NCBI GenBank assembly: GCA_964402955.1
Contig: CAYOEZ010000057.1
Coordinates: 1-22,697, forward strand
DNA: 22,697 bases
Source: CAYOEZ01 sp964402955
Lineage (GTDB): Bacteria > Chloroflexota > DTOL01 > DAOUCN01
Direction: 5' to 3'
Below, piece by piece: positions 22,230-22,697 of the stretch. The notes below the pieces were generated by a model. That model saw nothing but the letters and a program-made list of their open reading frames with translations, did no database searches and was not told the DNA's origin. Within the stretch, counting starts at the first letter, position 1. The number at the start of each line of letters is the position of its first letter. The position numbers and the translations under genes were made by a program.

Positions 22230-22697
22230 ATGTCTATCACCAGAGCCAGCGACAGGCTCTTGCGCGGTGCACTCCTGGGCACTGGCCCAATATCCATCTA
22301 CCAGATGAGAGCCTGGCAAGCGATCCCAGGCGTCAGAATTGTGGCAATGGCAAACCGCACGCGCTCCCGCGCCGAAGCTCTCGGGCGGGAGTTTGGCATC
22401 GACGAGCGCCACATTTATGCCGACTACCATGTTTTGCTGGATACGGAGGACATCGACTTCGTCGACATCGCGACCGCGCCGTTCATCCATCGCGAGCAGG
22501 TGCTGGCCGCAGCGGAGCATAAGGTGCATGTCTTTTGCCAGAAGCCCTTCGCCACATCGCTGGACGAGGCGAGCGCGATGGCAGAGGCATGTCAGGAGGC
22601 CGGTGTACGCTGTATCGTCAACGACAATTGGCGCTGGCGACGCTGGTATCAGGAAGTCAAACAGATACTTGAACAGCCGGCCATTGGCAAGCCGCAC
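22230..22697 (+). CDS. Gfo/Idh/MocA-family oxidoreductase, N-terminal part (cut by window edge)
   Basis: The first 156 codons of an NAD(P)-dependent sugar oxidoreductase; the gene continues past the end of the window. The start ATG follows AGGAGG by 8 nt. The dinucleotide-binding N-terminus reads LRGALLGTGPIS. It is followed by a strand VRIVAMANRTRSRAEALGREFGI and the DFVDIATAPFIHREQVLAA helix typical of the family. The conserved EKP motif appears as CQKPFATS: the Lys is kept and Glu is replaced by Gln, which is seen in some members. It lies 27 bp after the DUF6282-like gene and probably belongs to the same operon, oxidising or reducing the sugar delivered by the importers. Confidence 0.9.
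   Translation, partial: MSITRASDRLLRGALLGTGPISIYQMRAWQAIPGVRIVAMANRTRSRAEALGREFGIDERHIYADYHVLLDTEDIDFVDIATAPFIHREQVLAAAEHKVHVFCQKPFATSLDEASAMAEACQEAGVRCIVNDNWRWRRWYQEVKQILEQPAIGKPH

Overview
The window is GC-rich chromosomal DNA from a bacterium that I would place, by inference only, in the Chloroflexota (Anaerolineae/Caldilineae-like). The reasons are the twin-arginine lipoprotein solute-binding proteins with Thr/Pro/Ala linkers after the lipobox, and a complete mre-min shape and division cluster that includes minE. No rRNA, tRNA, CRISPR array or transposase gene was seen.

Left half (about 56-9079, minus strand): a cell-shape, division and translation cluster. In transcription order it reads rplY (ribosomal protein L25/CTC), mreB, mreC, mreD, mrdA (PBP2), minC, minD, minE, rodA. 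A near-consensus sigma70 promoter (TTGACA-N17-TACAAT on the minus strand) lies just ahead of rplY. MreBCD, PBP2 and RodA form the elongasome; MinCDE positions the division septum. Oddities here are a MinC with a C-terminal two-helix membrane hairpin, a mreD whose best start is an AUC codon behind a perfect Shine-Dalgarno, a palindromic dispersed-repeat-like element between mreC and mreD, and a RodA with a long cytoplasmic loop and a changed SYGGSS motif.

Right half (about 9430-22697, plus strand): a carbohydrate or sugar-acid catabolic locus. It starts with a FadR-type GntR regulator, whose promoter region carries an 11-bp palindrome matching the FadR-family operator pattern. Next come a sugar-phosphate isomerase/epimerase-like TIM barrel and two successive CUT1-type ABC importers, each with a lipoprotein binding protein and two permeases. 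They are followed by a cytoplasmic clan GH-A-like glycoside hydrolase, an RraA/HMG-aldolase-like protein, a D-2-hydroxyacid dehydrogenase, a DUF6282-like amidohydrolase-fold protein and a Gfo/Idh/MocA oxidoreductase cut by the window edge. No ABC ATPase is present, so the importers must borrow one encoded elsewhere. A plausible reading is uptake of a glycoside or oligosaccharide, intracellular hydrolysis, then oxidation/isomerisation and aldol cleavage; the substrate cannot be told from sequence.

The most intriguing signal is a 75-nt element, 65/75 identical between its two copies, immediately upstream of both binding-protein genes (11257-11331 and 14959-15033). The proteins downstream have diverged strongly. 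Each copy carries an intact 19-residue, Trp-rich reading frame (core ERLWxRTWxLWP), but the differences show no third-codon bias, so a regulatory RNA/DNA element is as likely as a leader peptide. Both transporter units share the layout leader, binding protein, strong hairpin, permease, permease.
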